NCBI RefSeq assembly: GCF_902167145.1
Contig: NC_050099.1
Location: forward strand, 238,092,588 to 238,156,587
Source: Zea mays
Taxonomy: Eukaryota; Streptophyta; Magnoliopsida; Poales; Poaceae
Direction of reading: 5' to 3'
Length of the DNA stretch: 64,000 nt
Shown here: positions 11,501 through 26,013 of the stretch, piece by piece
How positions within the stretch are numbered: position 1 is the stretch's first letter
Layout of the letters: each line of letters opens with the position of its first letter
Notes under the pieces: model-generated
What the model was told of the DNA's origin: nothing
Seen by the model: the letters and a program-made list of their open reading frames with translations, nothing else
Databases searched by the model: none
Translations under genes and position numbers: made by a program

Positions 11501-12537
11501 AAGCTTGTGTTTACAAGAAGGAAAGTGGGAGCGCTGTTGTATTTCTGATCTTGTATGTGGATGACATATTATTGATTGGGAATGACATTCCTATGCTGGA
11601 GTCCGTCAAGGCTTCACTGAAAAAGAGTTTTTCTATGAAGGACTTAGGGGAAGCAGCATATATTTTGGGCATAAGGATCTATAGAGATAGGTCGAAGAGG
11701 CTTATAGGATTAAGTCAAGATACGTACATTGACAAGGTTTTGAAACGGTTCAACATGGAACAGTCCAAGAAAGGTTTCATACCTATGTCACATGGTAAAC
11801 ACCTTAGCCAGATGCAATGTCCTGCGACGGCTAATGAGCGGGAGCGCATGAGTAAGGTACCATACGCCTCAGCGATTGGATCAATCATGTATGCCATGAT
11901 AAGTACACGCCCAGATGTTTCATACGCTATAAGTGCTACGAGTAGATACCAGGCTGATCCAGGTGAGGATCACTGGACAACGGTAAAAGGCATTCTTAAG
12001 TACTTAAGAAGGACTAAAGATATGTTCCTGGTATATGGGGGTAAGGAGGAGCTCGTTGTAACTGGTTACACCGATGCTAGCTTCCAAACTGACCTAGACG
12101 AGTTAAAATCGCAATCAGGTTTTGTGTTCACAATAAATGGTGGTGCTGTTAGTTGGAAGAGTTCCAAACAGGAGACTGTGACTGATTCTACAACAGAAGC
12201 CGAGTACATTGCAGCTTCTGAATCTGCGAAAGAAGGTGTTTGGATAAGAAAGTTCCTCATCGAGCTTGGTGTGTTTCCTAATGCATCTAGCCCATTGAAC
12301 CTCTACTGTGACAACAATGGGGCTATTGCGCAAGCTAAGGAGCCTAGGAACCACCAGAAAAACAAACACGTACTGCGGAAGTTTCACCTCATACGGGAAT
12401 TCATTAGGCGGGGTGAGATAAAGATATGCAAAATACATACGGATTTGAATGTTGCTGATCCTTTGACAAAACCTCTTCCACAACCTAAGCATGAGGCACA
12501 CGTGAGATCTATGGGTATTAGATATCTTCTAGATTAA
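8573..12537 (+). CDS. Gag-pol polyprotein of Angela-like copia, one frameshift in gag
   Basis: The likely start is ATG 8573 (MAPSTPTFTLRSILEKDKLN). That frame closes at a TAG near 8702 because one base is missing around 8691-8694. The frame from 8692 then stays open to the TAA ending at 12537, with a 1254-residue open stretch from the internal ATG at 8773. Order: copia gag domain; CCHC knuckle (CFYCKELGHWKRNC) near 9331; protease D-T-G at 9493; integrase HHCC region near 9900, then catalytic D at about 10081 (HTDVCGP), D in RSDRGGEY near 10270, and E in NGVSERRNRT near 10380; reverse transcriptase with YVDD at 11554; RNase H with TDAS near 12070 and STTEAEYIA near 12187. All catalytic residues I could check are present, so the single frameshift is the only clear lesion. 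Confidence 0.92.
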
Positions 12538-12557
12538 CTCTAGTGCAAGTGGGAGAC

Positions 12558-13832
12558 TGTTAGAAATATGCCCTAGAGATAATCATAGAGATGAGCATAT
12601 TTCTTTGTATCCATGATATATATATTGCTTAATTGAATATCCATGGAAGGCACCTTGTATTGATTAGCAATTATGTGAATTGTTTGTGAGATTCTTTACT
12701 TATATGGTTATTCTAAATGATGTCCCTAGTCAGAGTCGATGACTAGCACATGTATTAGTTGATGACTACATTTCACAAGTCATGAACATGGAGATGTTAA
12801 ACTAATAATGTGGGCGCATGTATGACATGAGGCTGGACCGACCCAACGTGAGATATTGTAATATAGTTCTCTTCTTGCAACATGAATAATGTATCCTTAG
12901 ACCTGAGATTGTCGCATGTTCTCGAGATGTGAATTGACTTACTTAGGGACTATCAAACGCTATCCCGTAACTGGGTAGTTATAAAGGTAGTTTTGGGTTT
13001 GTCAGGAAGCATGCTATGAGGCATGGTCAGTCAAGATGGAATTTGTCCCTCTCTTTGTGAGAGAGATATCTCTGGGCCCCTCGAGTGATTGGATCAAGAA
13101 ATGCATGGCCGTGCTAGGGTTAAGAGTTAACCATTGAAAGGATTCCAATTCACAGTATCGAGAAAGAGAGGTCAGCTTAGAGCCAGACCAAATATCGTGA
13201 GACAAAGGGAACAGCATGTACGTAATGTCGCAATGGTTCGTCTGATATGATCTTTACGTACACATAGGAGTTGACATGTCTTGCTAGAGGCCGCTGTCAA
13301 TTATTGGGCCAAGTAAGAGTACTCGGGCTATGTCTATTTGTACGTGAACCTATAGGGTCACACACTTAAGGGGAAGGAAGCCTAATTCGGATTAGATCCG
13401 AAATTAGACTGGGCTTTAGGGTTAATGATGGGCCTCGGCGTCAGAAGCCCACCATAACGCCTATATAATGAGGGGCGGGGGCGCGGTTATCAGATAACCT
13501 AATTCGCCACCTGCAAACCAGCAGCCGCCGCTCACCTCTCGCCCTCGCCAAGCCGCCGTCGCGAACCTAGCAGTTCGGTACGCGACGCTTCCTCCCTGTA
13601 CGTGTGGATACCTCGGAGGTGCTGCATCTGGAGCACTTGGACGAACCGTGCGAGGACGTGAAGGACGCCGGCGACTGCACGGCACTGCTCGACGCGTTCG
13701 TCTACATCGAGACGTCTTCCGCTGCTCTGCGCGTCTAGTGGTAATCCCATGTCCTATAACCGCAGTAGTTCTTGGTATTATGGGGTTGAAAATTTTGTTT
13801 TTGCGCTAGTGTAGCCTCCCCGTAATCCTACA
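12558..13832 (+). repeat. 3' LTR of Angela-like copia
   Basis: It is the same length as the 5' LTR (1275 bp) and identical except at five sites. The purine-rich AAGTGGGAGA just upstream (about 12546-12556) is the polypurine tract. It is followed at once by target duplication GGTGG and resumed gypsy sequence. Confidence 0.93.
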
Positions 13833-14541
13833 GGTGGCGGTGCCAGTCTACCTAGACTAGTCTGACAAGCCCATCACCTTCGACCAAGGCGACCACCCCG
13901 ACTGCGTGCTGAGCCCAGGAAGGTACCCGCTCGTTGTCGATCCTGTCATCGGCAATGACAGGCTCACCAAGGTCCTCATGGACGGAGGCAGCAGCCTCAA
14001 CATCATCTACGCCGAGACCCTCGAGTTCTTGGAGATCGACCTGTCCATGATTCGGGCCGGTGTGGCGCCCTTTCACGGGATCGTCCCCGGAAAGCGCGTC
14101 CTGCACCTTGGGCAGCTCGATTTGCCCGTCTGTTTTGGGACTCCCTCCAACTTCCGCAGAGAAACCCTCACGTTCGAGGTGGTCGGGTTCCGAGGGACCT
14201 ACCACGCGGTGCTGGGGAGACCGTGCTACGCCAAGTTCATGGCCGTCCCCAACTACACGTATCTCAAGCTCAAAATGCCAGGCCCCAACAGGGTCATCAC
14301 CGTTGGATCCACGTACCGACACACGTATGAATGCGACGTGGAGTGCATGGAGTACGCTGAGGCCCTCGCCGAGTCCGAGGCCCTCATCGCCGACCTAGAG
14401 TGCCTCTCCAAGGACGTGCTTGATGCGAAGCGCCACGCCGGCAACTTCGAACCGGCTGAGGCGGTTAAGTCCGTCGCCCTCGACCCCAGCAACGACGCCT
14501 GCAAGCAAGTCCAGATCAGCTCCGAGCTCGACCCCAAATAA
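13833..14541 (+). pseudogene. Gypsy aspartic protease region
   Basis: Gypsy coding resumes after the copia element. A TAG near 13857 interrupts the linker, then an open frame runs from ATG 13906 to TAA 14541. It contains LVVDPVIGNDRLTKVLMDGG with the D-G-G-S active-site form usual in Tat elements (near 13980), then a VLGRPCYAKF segment near 14210 that matches the second conserved protease region. It would cleave the Gag-Pol polyprotein. The terminal stop interrupts the protease to reverse-transcriptase linker, so the block can no longer be read into reverse transcriptase. Confidence 0.82.
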
Positions 14542-15472
14542 GCAGTTCTCGTCGACTTTCTCCGCGCAAACACCGAAGTTTTTGCGTGGAGTCCCTCGGA
14601 CATGCCCAGCATACCGAGGGATGTAGACGAGCACTCACTGGATATCCGAGCCGGTGCCTGACCCGTGAAGCAGCCTCTGCGCCGTTTCGACGAAGAAAAG
14701 CGCAGAGCCATAGGCGAGGAGATCCACAAGCTGATGGCTGCAGGGTTCATCAAAGAGGTATTCCATCCCGAATGCTGTGCTTGTAAAAAAGAAAGGTGGT
14801 AAATGGAGGATATGCGTAGACTACACTGGTCTAAACAAAGCATGTCCGAAGGTTCCCTACCCTCTGCCTCGCATCGATCAAATTGTGGACTTCACTGCTG
14901 GGTGCGAAACCCTGTCATTCCTCGATGCCTATTCAGGTTATCACCAAATCAAGATGAAAGAGTCCGACCAGCTCGCGACTTCTTTCATCACACCTTTTGG
15001 CATGTACTGTTATACTACTATGCCATTTGGCTTGAGGAATGCAGGTGCAACATACCAAAGGTGCATGAACCACCAAAGGTGCATGAACCATGTGTTCGGA
15101 GAGCACATCGGCCGAACGGTCGAGGCTTACGTCGATGACATCGTTGTCAAGACGAGGAAAGCCTTCGACCTCCTCTCCGACCTTGAAACGACATTTAAGT
15201 GTCTGAGAGCGAAAGGCGTGAAACTCAATCTCGAGAAGTGTGTCTTTGGTGTCCCCCGAGGCATGCTCCTGGGGTTCATCGTCTCCGAGCGGGGCATCGA
15301 GGCCAACCTGGAGAAAATCGCGGCCATCACCAACATGGGGCCTATCAAAGATTTGAAAGGAGTACAAAGGGTCATGGGATGCCTTGCGGCTCTAAGCCGC
15401 TTCATCTTGCGTCTCTGCGAAAAAGGCCTACCCTTGTACTGCCTCTTAAGGAAGGCCGAGCGCTTCACTTAG
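14542..15472 (+). pseudogene. Gypsy reverse transcriptase
   Basis: A linker with FLRANTEVFAWSPSDMP (about 14560) contains a TGA near 14658 (an Arg position in relatives) and a frameshift near 14760. The main open frame, 14777-15472, starts in KKKGGKWRICVDY, includes FLDAYSGYHQIKM and TSFITPFGMYCYTTMPFGL, and has the catalytic YVDDIVVKT with TAC at 15128. A perfect 18-bp tandem duplication at 15054-15089 adds six residues (QRCMNH written twice) just before the catalytic strand. The frame ends at TAG 15470-15472 where relatives read on into RNase H. The function would be cDNA synthesis; this copy is dead. Confidence 0.85.
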
Positions 15473-16452
15473 ACCCTCGAGGCCGAGGAAGCCCTCGGAA
15501 AATTAAAGGCGCTCCTTACAAACGCGCCCGTCTTGGTGCCCCCCGCTGCGGGAGAAACCCTCTTGATCTACGTAGCCGCAACCACTCAGGTGGTCAGCGC
15601 CGCGATCGTAGTCGAGAGATGAGAAGAAGGGCATGCACTGCTCGTCCAGAGGCCGGTCTACTTCATCAGTGAGGTGCTATCCGAGACCAAGATCCGCTAC
15701 CCACAAATCCAAAAGCTACTATACGCAGTAATTTAGACACGGCGAAAATTGCGACACTACTTCGAGTCTCATCCGGTGACTATGGTGTCATCCTTCCCCC
15801 TGGGGGAGATCATCCAGTGCCGAGAGCCCTCGGGTAGGATAGCAAAGTGGGCGGTGGAACTCATGGGCGAGACAATCTCGTTCGCTCCTCGGAAGGCCAT
15901 AAAATCCCAAGTCTTGGCGGACTTCGTGGCTGAATGGGTCGACACCCAACTGCCAACAGCTCCGATCCAACCCGAGCTTTGGACCATGTACTTCGATGGG
16001 TTGTTGATGAAAACATAAGCCAGTGCGGGCCTGCTCTTCATCTCACCCCTTGGGAAACATGTGCGCTACGTGCTGCGCCTCCATTTTTCGGCATCAAACA
16101 ACGTGGCCGAGTATGAGGCTTTGGTTAACGGGTTGCGCATCACCGTAGAGCTAGGGGTTCGGCGCCTCGACGCTCGTGGTGACTCGTAGCTTGTCATCAA
16201 CCAAGTCATGAAGAACTCCCATTGCCGCGACCCGAAGATGGAGGCCTACTGGGACGAAGTTCAGAGCCTGGAAGACAAGTTCTACGGGCTGGAGCTCAAC
16301 CACATCGCTCGACGGTACAATGAGACTGCGGATGAGCTGGCGAAAATAGCCTCGGGGCGGACAACGGTTCCCCCGGACGTCTTCTCCAGAGACATACATC
16401 AATCCTCTGTCAAGATCGACGACACGCCCGAGCCCGAGGAGGCCTCGGCCTA
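15473..16452 (+). pseudogene. Gypsy RNase H plus second RNase H-like domain
   Basis: The first part (to about 15900) reads as the gypsy RNase H: LEAEEALGKLKALLTNAPVL, then PVYFISEVLSETKIRYPQ, then RHYFESHPVTMVSSFPLG. It has in-frame stops near 15619 and 15734. The second part (about 15940-16370) reads MYFDGLLMKT, stop, ASAGLLFISPLGKHVRY, NNVAEYEALVNGL, LDARGDS, stop, and HIARRYNETADELAKIASGR. This is the additional RNase H that characterises Tat elements, with its Asp/Glu/Asp residues visible. Stops at about 16016 and 16186 sit where relatives have Gly-like or Gln codons. The frame closes at the TAG ending near 16452. Confidence 0.8.
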
Positions 16453-17773
16453 GCCCGAGGTACCCTCAGCCGCCGAAGGTGAGGCCCTGCGTGTTGAGGG
16501 AGAGCGGAATGGGGTTGCGCCAAACCAAAACTGGCAGACCCCGTACCTGCAATATCTCCACCGAGGAGAGCTACCCCTCGACAAGGTCGAAGCTCGGCGA
16601 CTGGCGCGGCGCGCCAAGTCGTTCGTCTTATTGGGGGATGAAAAGGAGCTCTACCACCGCAGCCCCTCGGGCATTCTCCAATGATGCATATATGTCACCG
16701 AAGGACAAGAGCTATTGCAAGAGATACACTCGGGGGCTTGCAGTCACCACGCAGCGCCTCGAGCCCTCGTGGGAAATGCTTTCCGACAAGGTTTCTACTG
16801 GCCGACCGCGGTGGCCGACGCCACTAGGATTGTACGCTCTTGCCAAGGGTGTCAATTCTACGCAAGACAGACGCACCTACCCGCTCAGGCCCTACAGACA
16901 ATACCCATCACCTGGCCATTTGCTGTGTGGGGTCTGGACCTTGTCGGACCCTTGCAGAAGGCACCCGGGGGCTTCTCGCACCTGCTGGTCGCCATCGACA
17001 AATTCTCCAAGTGGATCGAGGTCCGACCCCTAACCAGCATCAGGTCCGAGCAGGCGGTGGCGTTCTTCACAAACATTATCCATCGCTTTGGGGTCTCGAA
17101 CTCCATCATCACCGACAATGGCACACAGTTCACTGGGAAGAAGTTCCTGGACTTCTGCGAGGACCACCACATCCGTGTGGACTGGGCCGCCATAGCTCAC
17201 CCCATGACGAATGGGCAGGTGGAGCGTGCCAACGATATGATTCTACAGGGACTTAAACTGAGGATCTACAACGACCTCAACAAGTTCGGCAAGCGGTGGA
17301 TGAAAGAGCTACCCTCGGTGGTCTGGAGTCTGAGGACGACGCCGAGCCGAGCCACGGGCTTCTCGCCGTTCTTTCTAGTCTATGGGGCCGAGGCTATCTT
17401 ACCCACAGACTTAGAATACGGTTCCCTGAGGACAAAGGCGTACGACGATCGAAGCAACCAGACCAGCCGAGAAGATTCACTGGACCAGCTCGAAGAAGCT
17501 CAGGACGTGGCCTTACTACACTCGGCACGGTATCAGCAGTCTCTGCGACGCTACCATGCCTGAAGGGTTCGGCCCCGAGACTTCTAGGTGGGAGACCTGG
17601 TACTTCGACTGTGACAAGACGCCCGAGGGCGCCACAAGCTTACCCCTCCCTAGGAAGGGTCATTCATCATCGCCAAGATTTTGAAGCCCGGAACATACAA
17701 GCTGGCCAACGATCGAGGCGAGGTCTACATCAACGCTTGGAACATCCAACAGCTACGTCGCTTCTACCCTTAA
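16453..17773 (+). pseudogene. Gypsy integrase
   Basis: An N-terminal zinc-binding HHCC region spans about 16725-16860 (HSGACSHHAAPRALV … CQGCQFY), after a TGA at about 16683. The catalytic core follows in the open frame 16715-17563: D in WGLDLVGP (about 16930), D in IITDNGTQF (about 17105) and E in NGQVERANDM (about 17220), all present. The C-terminal domain continues after 17563 through three stops to a natural-looking end FYP-stop at 17773. The core region is notably better preserved than gag and RNase H. The function would be cDNA insertion into chromosomes; this copy cannot give a full protein. Confidence 0.85.
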
Positions 17774-17911
17774 GATGTTTTCGAGTCGTTCATATACCTC
17801 GCTTTCTTTACATACATAAATAAAGTCTAACCGTCAAGGAAGGATCAGCCTTGCCTTGGCAAAGCCCGACCCTCCCTCGGGGGCTAGAAGGGGGGAGCCC
17901 CCCTCTGCGTC

Positions 17912-18331
17912 AAAATTTTCCTCGAAAAAGTCTTTTGCCAGAACGTCTTTCGCGCTTTTCGACTGCTTCGATAGCGGGGTCCTAAAAACGACGAGAGTAC
18001 ACGTAAGCGGCAAGGCCGACCGAGCCGAGGGACTCCTACGCCTCCAGGATACGGATACCTCACTCATCACCTTCCGCAATAAGTAACTCACGCTCGGATA
18101 AGTAATTCTGCTACCGAACAAGTCCTAACGCTTGAAAACTTTTCTGCCAAAACAACTTTCATGCTGTTTCGACTGCTTCGATAGCAGAACCCTAAAAACG
18201 ACGAGAGTACACGTAAGCGGAAAGGCCGACCGAGCCGAGGGACTCCTACGCCTCCGGGATACGGATACCTCACTCATCACCTTCCGTGAAAAGTAACTCA
18301 TGCTCGGAAGAGGGATTCTGCTACCAAACAA
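17912..18331 (+). repeat. Two tandem ~210-bp units in gypsy tail
   Basis: The anchor GACTGCTTCGATAGC occurs at 17961 and 18171, a period of 210 bp. Each unit carries CCTAAAAACGACGAGAG, AGGCCGACCGAGCCGAGGG and GATACGGATACCTCACTCAT in order. The units differ by scattered substitutions and a diverged opening third. Confidence 0.85.
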
Positions 18332-18909
18332 GTCCTAACACATGAAACGAGAGGAAAGAAAACGCAGCTTTATAATCCGACGTTAAAATGTTTAGGCCTC
18401 AGCGGCCGTGAAAAACATACGCATACTACAGACAAACTGTTCCTGTAGATTCAGACATCGGCAGGGGGAGCAGCAGTACCCTCGACGATGTCTCCACCCT
18501 CGGCGGAACCTGGCCCAGCCTCGGACGGCGACACGGGCGGAGGGATCCCCACCCTGAAGGAGGACACCAACACCGCGCTTGGGCCCTCATGGTCAGGTTC
18601 TCCGCAAGGGTTCCGGCCCGAGCGGACGCCTTGGCTGGCCACTCCGTAGCCTCAGCCAGCTATCCCCCGAGGACCTCAGCCCGGCTCACGGCCTCGGCAG
18701 CATGACTCCGGGGTTGGTCCCGCTAGCGGACGACGTGGCCAAGCTCCAGCCGCCGCCGCTGCACCTCGTCGGCCTGGGAAGCCACCTGCTCCCAGGCCGA
18801 CGAAGCCTCTTTTCGAGCCAACTCCGCCTCTATCCACGCCGACACCGCTGCCTCCGGCTCCAGCTCATCGCAGAGCGGACAAAGGTTCTAAAACTGAGCA
18901 AGAGAAGCC

Positions 18910-19045
18910 TTGAGTGGCAAGGCCGACCGAGCTGAGGGACTCCTACGCCTCCGGGATACGGATACCTCACTCGTCACCTTCTGCACAAGACAACTCACGC
19001 TCGGTTAAGTGGTTCCGCTAGCCGACAGGCGAGTCCTAGTACTCA
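18910..19045 (+). repeat. Third, partial copy of the gypsy-tail repeat
   Basis: AAGGCCGACCGAGC and the GATACGGATACCTCACTC block recur about 700 bp further on, without the first half of the unit. The intervening 18332-18909 is GC-rich and does not match the unit. Confidence 0.75.
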
Positions 19046-19637
19046 AAATGAGAAAGAAACACGGCTGCACGCCCAAATACCCAGATGTTCAGGCCTCGAC
19101 AGCCACAATGAACAAACACCCATACTCAGGGTGTCATTACAAACGGAACTCCGGTTCCACTCCCGCGGGTATGAACAACCTCCACGCCAGAGGGCCTGCG
19201 GGATAACAAATTCCGGGTGGCTCCCCCCCTTCCTCCTTGCGGAAAGGCGACGAAGGAGCGTATAATAAAAGTCGAGACAATCCTTGATCGTCCTCTCGCT
19301 CCGTGCAGAGGCTCGGGGGCTGCTCTCGCAACCCGGCTACGGCCAAACCGTTGACAGCGTCAATAAACCAGCCTAAAAACTCGGAACCTGACCATGCACC
19401 CGAGCTACGACCAGGCCGCATGAGGGAACAACAAGGTCGGCCAAAGCATCACGAAAAGCATTAAGACCTCAGAGGAGTCAAACCACTCCTCCGAGGCCTC
19501 GGAGGCTACACCCGACGGGTGCGCTCGCGCGCACCCACCGAAACAAAGTATAACCGAGGAAGGCCGGCCCCCTCGCAAAAAAGTGCGGCAAAGCCTCCAA
19601 GCGAGTATCAACACTCCCTTTGAGGCTCGGGGGCTAC

Positions 19638-20925
19638 TGTCGGGTACCGTAATTAGGGGTACCCCCAACAATCCTAAACACGGCTGGTATCCACCATCAG
19701 CACAAGCTGCAAAGACTGATGGGCACGGTTCAGGTCAAGGCTTTGTCTACCCAAGGGACGCGATCTCGCCCGAGCCCGGCCTCGGGCCAGGACTGTAGTC
19801 CCAGACGAATTCACGCCTCGCCCTAGGGTCTCCTCAGGCAGCGGGCGCACCCTCGGCTCGCCCGAGGCCCAGCTCGGGCAGGCTTCGTCGAGAAGCAACC
19901 TTGGCCAAAACGCCTCACCAACCGACCGTATCGCAGGCGCATTCAATGCGAGGATCGCCTGACACCTTATCTTGACACGTGCGCCTCAGTCGGCAAGGTC
20001 GAAGTGCCCGCAGTCACTTCGCCCTTCCACTGACCGATCTGACAGGAAAACAGCGCCGCTCACCCGCTCCGACTGCCGTGCCAGCCACCCGGGCAAGGCT
20101 GACAACAGCAAGTTCAGCCTCGGGCGCGACAGGAAGCTCCGCCTCGCCCGACCTTGGGCCTCGGCCTCGGGAGGAGGTATTCGCCTCGCCCGACCCCAAG
20201 ACTCGGCCTCAGCCTCGGCCTCGGGAGGAATCACGTCCTCGCCCGACCCCGGCCTCGACCTCAGGAGAAGTCTCCGCCTCTCCCGACCTTGGGCTCGGAC
20301 CGACTGTGCCACAGGGGATACATCATTACCCTACCCCTAGCTAGCTCAGGCTACGAGGGAACAAGACCGGCGTCCCATCTGGCTCGTCCCAGTAACAGGC
20401 AATGATGGCTCCCCGCGTGCGTCCATGACGACGGTGGTTCTCAGCCCCCTACGGAAGCAAGGAGACGTCAGCAGGATCCCAGCAGCACCGTCAGCTGCGC
20501 TTCTACAGGGCTCAGGCACTTCTCCGATGGCCACGTTATCGCATACGCAGGGCTCTAGCACCTCTCCGACAGCCACGTTGGCATGTACACAGGGCTCAGG
20601 CACCTCTCTGCCAGTCACGTTAGCGCATAGCTACAACTCCCATTGTACACCTGGACCCTCTCCTTGCATCTATAAAAGGGAGGTCCAGGCCCTTCCTGCG
20701 GGAGGGTCGAAAGGGGGTCGCGCGGAGGGACGAGCATACGAACAGGCTCACTCTCTCTCTCGCGCGAGCGCTTGTAACCCCTACTACGAGCACACCACCT
20801 GGTGCGAGATAATACGAGCCGCGTTTTCCCCTTGTGTTCCATTTCGCGCCAACTCATCTAGGCAGGGACACGCAGCGACAAATTTACTCGTCGGTCCAGG
20901 GACCCCCGGGTCTGAAACGCCGACA
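19638..20925 (+). repeat. 3' LTR of gypsy element
   Basis: It starts TGTCGGGTACCGTAATTAGG and ends GAAACGCCGACA, 1288 bp. The opening is typical of several maize gypsy families. It holds CTCGGCCTCGG-type low-complexity repeats around 20130-20290 and three imperfect CACGTTRKCRCAT-type repeats at about 20540-20630. The right flank ACGTC would be the target duplication; its partner is off-window. Confidence 0.88.
20671..20680 (+). promoter_or_regulatory. TATA box of gypsy LTR
   Basis: TATAAAAGGG lies inside a 7-bp inverted repeat, CTGGACC at 20651-20657 and GGTCCAG at 20682-20688. Its position about 245 bp from the LTR end suits a short R/U5. Confidence 0.65.
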
Positions 20926-22307
20926 ACGTCTTTTTTAAAAAATTGATATAAAACTCGGATAAAGATAAGATACGGATTGAGATGTTTTTTTTCAATTTGT
21001 ATGTTGTAGTAAGAAAATAATGCACACAGACAAAAATATACAAAATTTTATTATTGTGCTTTATAATATTTTTAATAATATGATTAAAAATTAGCTTCGA
21101 GTTCTATACACATCTATGTTAAAAATATTAGATTTGTCATAGAATTAGGATGCTTTAAGAACATCCGTACCTTTCAACGTCGATCCATCTATTATTAAGG
21201 CGCAGTACACGCTCTCGTACTTGAACTGTGCACTTTTTCCAGGCGTGCATTGAATGTGGGTGGTGTCCTTTTTTTGAATTTTTCCAGCTATCTAGGAGGA
21301 GGCTTTTCAGGTGGTTTGATTGGTGGGATGAGCTTATCCATATCATGAGCAATAATCCCCTCTAACCCTTTAATCTAGACGCAACGGAACAATTTGTTGG
21401 CCTGGACTCGACCGCGATCGGTCAAAATAGCACGGCGCATGCAGGCGCATAACAACCAAGATGTTGTTTGGTTTACATATTTGTAATATAATAGGTAACG
21501 AATAACTTAAATCATGTTTGTTTACATACAACTGTAATTCGATGACATACTAAAAATTGATACCGACCTATAATTATAATTGGTAATTGAGTGTAAACCA
21601 TAACCGTTACCATTTACGTTATATTTTGTGAACCAAACGGTACCTAAGCTCCGTTCCAGGTAATGAACGAAACGCTTCTACAATCTACACTCAGCAAGTC
21701 AGAATTTTATATAGCAAATTATCCTCGTCGTCGGCAGTCTACTCTTCAAAGGAGCGAGCAATCATCCTTATTTGCCGTGCACAGGAGCTACTATCTGCTC
21801 ATAAATGAACCGCTTGGCTCCGCATGCACTTTTTCAACGAACGGGTCGTGTTCAGCTGATCTGGCTAGAAATTTTCCAGCTAGTTGCTTGCTGGTTGGAC
21901 CAGCAGTCGGAGAGGCTCCGTGCACTTTTTCAACGACCGCGCGCGATGGCTCATGACACAGACGAGACGACACACAGCGAAATGCTGGCGAGTGGCGACC
22001 AAGAACAAAGCCGCTTCTGGGATTTTTTTTTTGTCAACTGCGTGCCTATATATGGACGACCAATTGCAAGCACCAAGTTGTTGATGATGATCTCCACACC
22101 ATAATGCGCTTTTTACGGACTAGTTTGTGATTTTTATTTGTCTAAGAAAAATTAGTTTGCTTTTATTTAAAAAAATAGGGTTCTCAAACTAGACCTACAT
22201 GATCAGCGAACTGCCGAAAAATTGTTTGTTTTTCTCTAGTGACAACTGCTTCAATGCTTTTGTTGAAATTTGATGGCCGGAGAAAACTAGCTGTGTGGCA
22301 ACGTTGG

Positions 22308-22309
<2 letters not shown>
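20926..22309. other. AT-rich flanking DNA, no gene seen
   Basis: This is the right-hand target DNA of the gypsy element. It has only short frames without family resemblance. A MITE-like sequence is listed separately. The phrase GTGCACTTTTTCAACGA occurs twice (near 21829 and 21920) as a short imperfect direct repeat. Confidence 0.6.
21461..21644. mobile_element. MITE-like element, copy 1
   Basis: Terminal inverted motif GTTTGGTTTACA near the left end pairs with TGTGAACCAAAC at the right end; the interior is AT-rich and non-coding. Interior blocks TAAAAATTGATACCGACC and GGTAATTGAGTGTAAACC recur in diverged form at 60726-60862, which supports a mobile family. I cannot fix the target duplication, so superfamily is open. 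Confidence 0.5.

Positions 22310-22381
<72 letters not shown>
22310..22381. repeat. (TA)n microsatellite, about 72 bp
   Basis: Uninterrupted TA dinucleotides lie directly left of element A. Confidence 0.97.
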
Positions 22382-25800
<3,419 letters not shown>

Positions 25801-25802
25801 AG

Positions 25803-25818
25803 TATATATATATATATA
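25803..25818. repeat. (TA)8 tract right of element B
   Basis: A short TA run lies between element B and Opie-like LTR sequence. Confidence 0.9.
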
Positions 25819-26013
25819 AGTCTGAGAAACAATGTACTCCATTTAACACTTAGGTACACAATACATTAGTCTCTAAAACAATGTATTAAGTCTGAGAAAC
25901 ATATCTTTATACTTGATTTGTACTTTGTCCACCATTTAACACTTAGATACTTGTGTTGGACACTAAATCACCAAAATACTTAGAAATGGCCCAAGGGCAC
26001 ATTTCCCTTTCAA
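25819..26013 (-). repeat. Truncated 3' LTR of Opie-like element 2
   Basis: It starts on the minus strand at 26013 (TGAAAGGGAAATGTGCCC) and matches the 5' LTR for about 155 bp. It then shows a locally duplicated or rearranged stretch (the phrase GTCTGAGAAACA appears twice) before ending at (TA)8. Confidence 0.82.

Larger units (their letters stand above)
6029..13832 (+). mobile_element. Complete copia element, Angela/BARE-like
   Basis: This is a 7804-bp element with two 1275-bp LTRs (6029-7303 and 12558-13832) and a perfect 5-bp target duplication GGTGG at 6024-6028 and 13833-13837. It has a Met-tRNA primer site and one long gag-pol frame. It is inserted in the gag end of the gypsy element. 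The LTRs differ at only five positions, about 0.4%; under the commonly used grass rate of 1.3e-8 per site per year that is roughly 0.15 million years. The LTR opening TGTTAGAAATATGCCCTAGA resembles wheat/barley Angela/BARE LTRs, which is the basis for the subfamily name. Confidence 0.93.
17774..19637 (+). other. Non-coding tail of gypsy element
   Basis: About 1.9 kb lies between integrase and the 3' LTR. Tat elements commonly carry a long spacer here, sometimes with an antisense frame. Here I find only short broken frames on either strand, and tandem repeats listed separately. The tail ends in a purine-rich GGCTCGGGGGCTAC polypurine tract at about 19624-19637, immediately before the LTR. Confidence 0.7.
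3333..20925 (+). mobile_element. Ty3/gypsy element, Tat lineage (RIRE2/xilon-like), interrupted and decayed
   Basis: The order is LTR remnant, primer-binding site, gag, protease, reverse transcriptase, RNase H, second RNase H-like domain, integrase, long non-coding tail, 3' LTR. This order with a dual RNase H is the pattern of plant Tat elements. Removing the copia element at 6029-13832 (with one GGTGG copy) leaves about 9.8 kb. Every coding block has stops or frameshifts. The 92 bp of 5' LTR differ from the matching 3' LTR end at roughly a tenth of positions, so the insertion is old. The name xilon/RIRE2 is a recollection from LTR and protein style; the lineage call is firmer than the family call. 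Confidence 0.85.

Noticed and set aside
18451..19671. Antisense frames in the gypsy tail as a conserved antisense gene of Tat elements
   Set aside because: They are short, interrupted and without a recognisable domain; the tail is better described by its tandem repeats.
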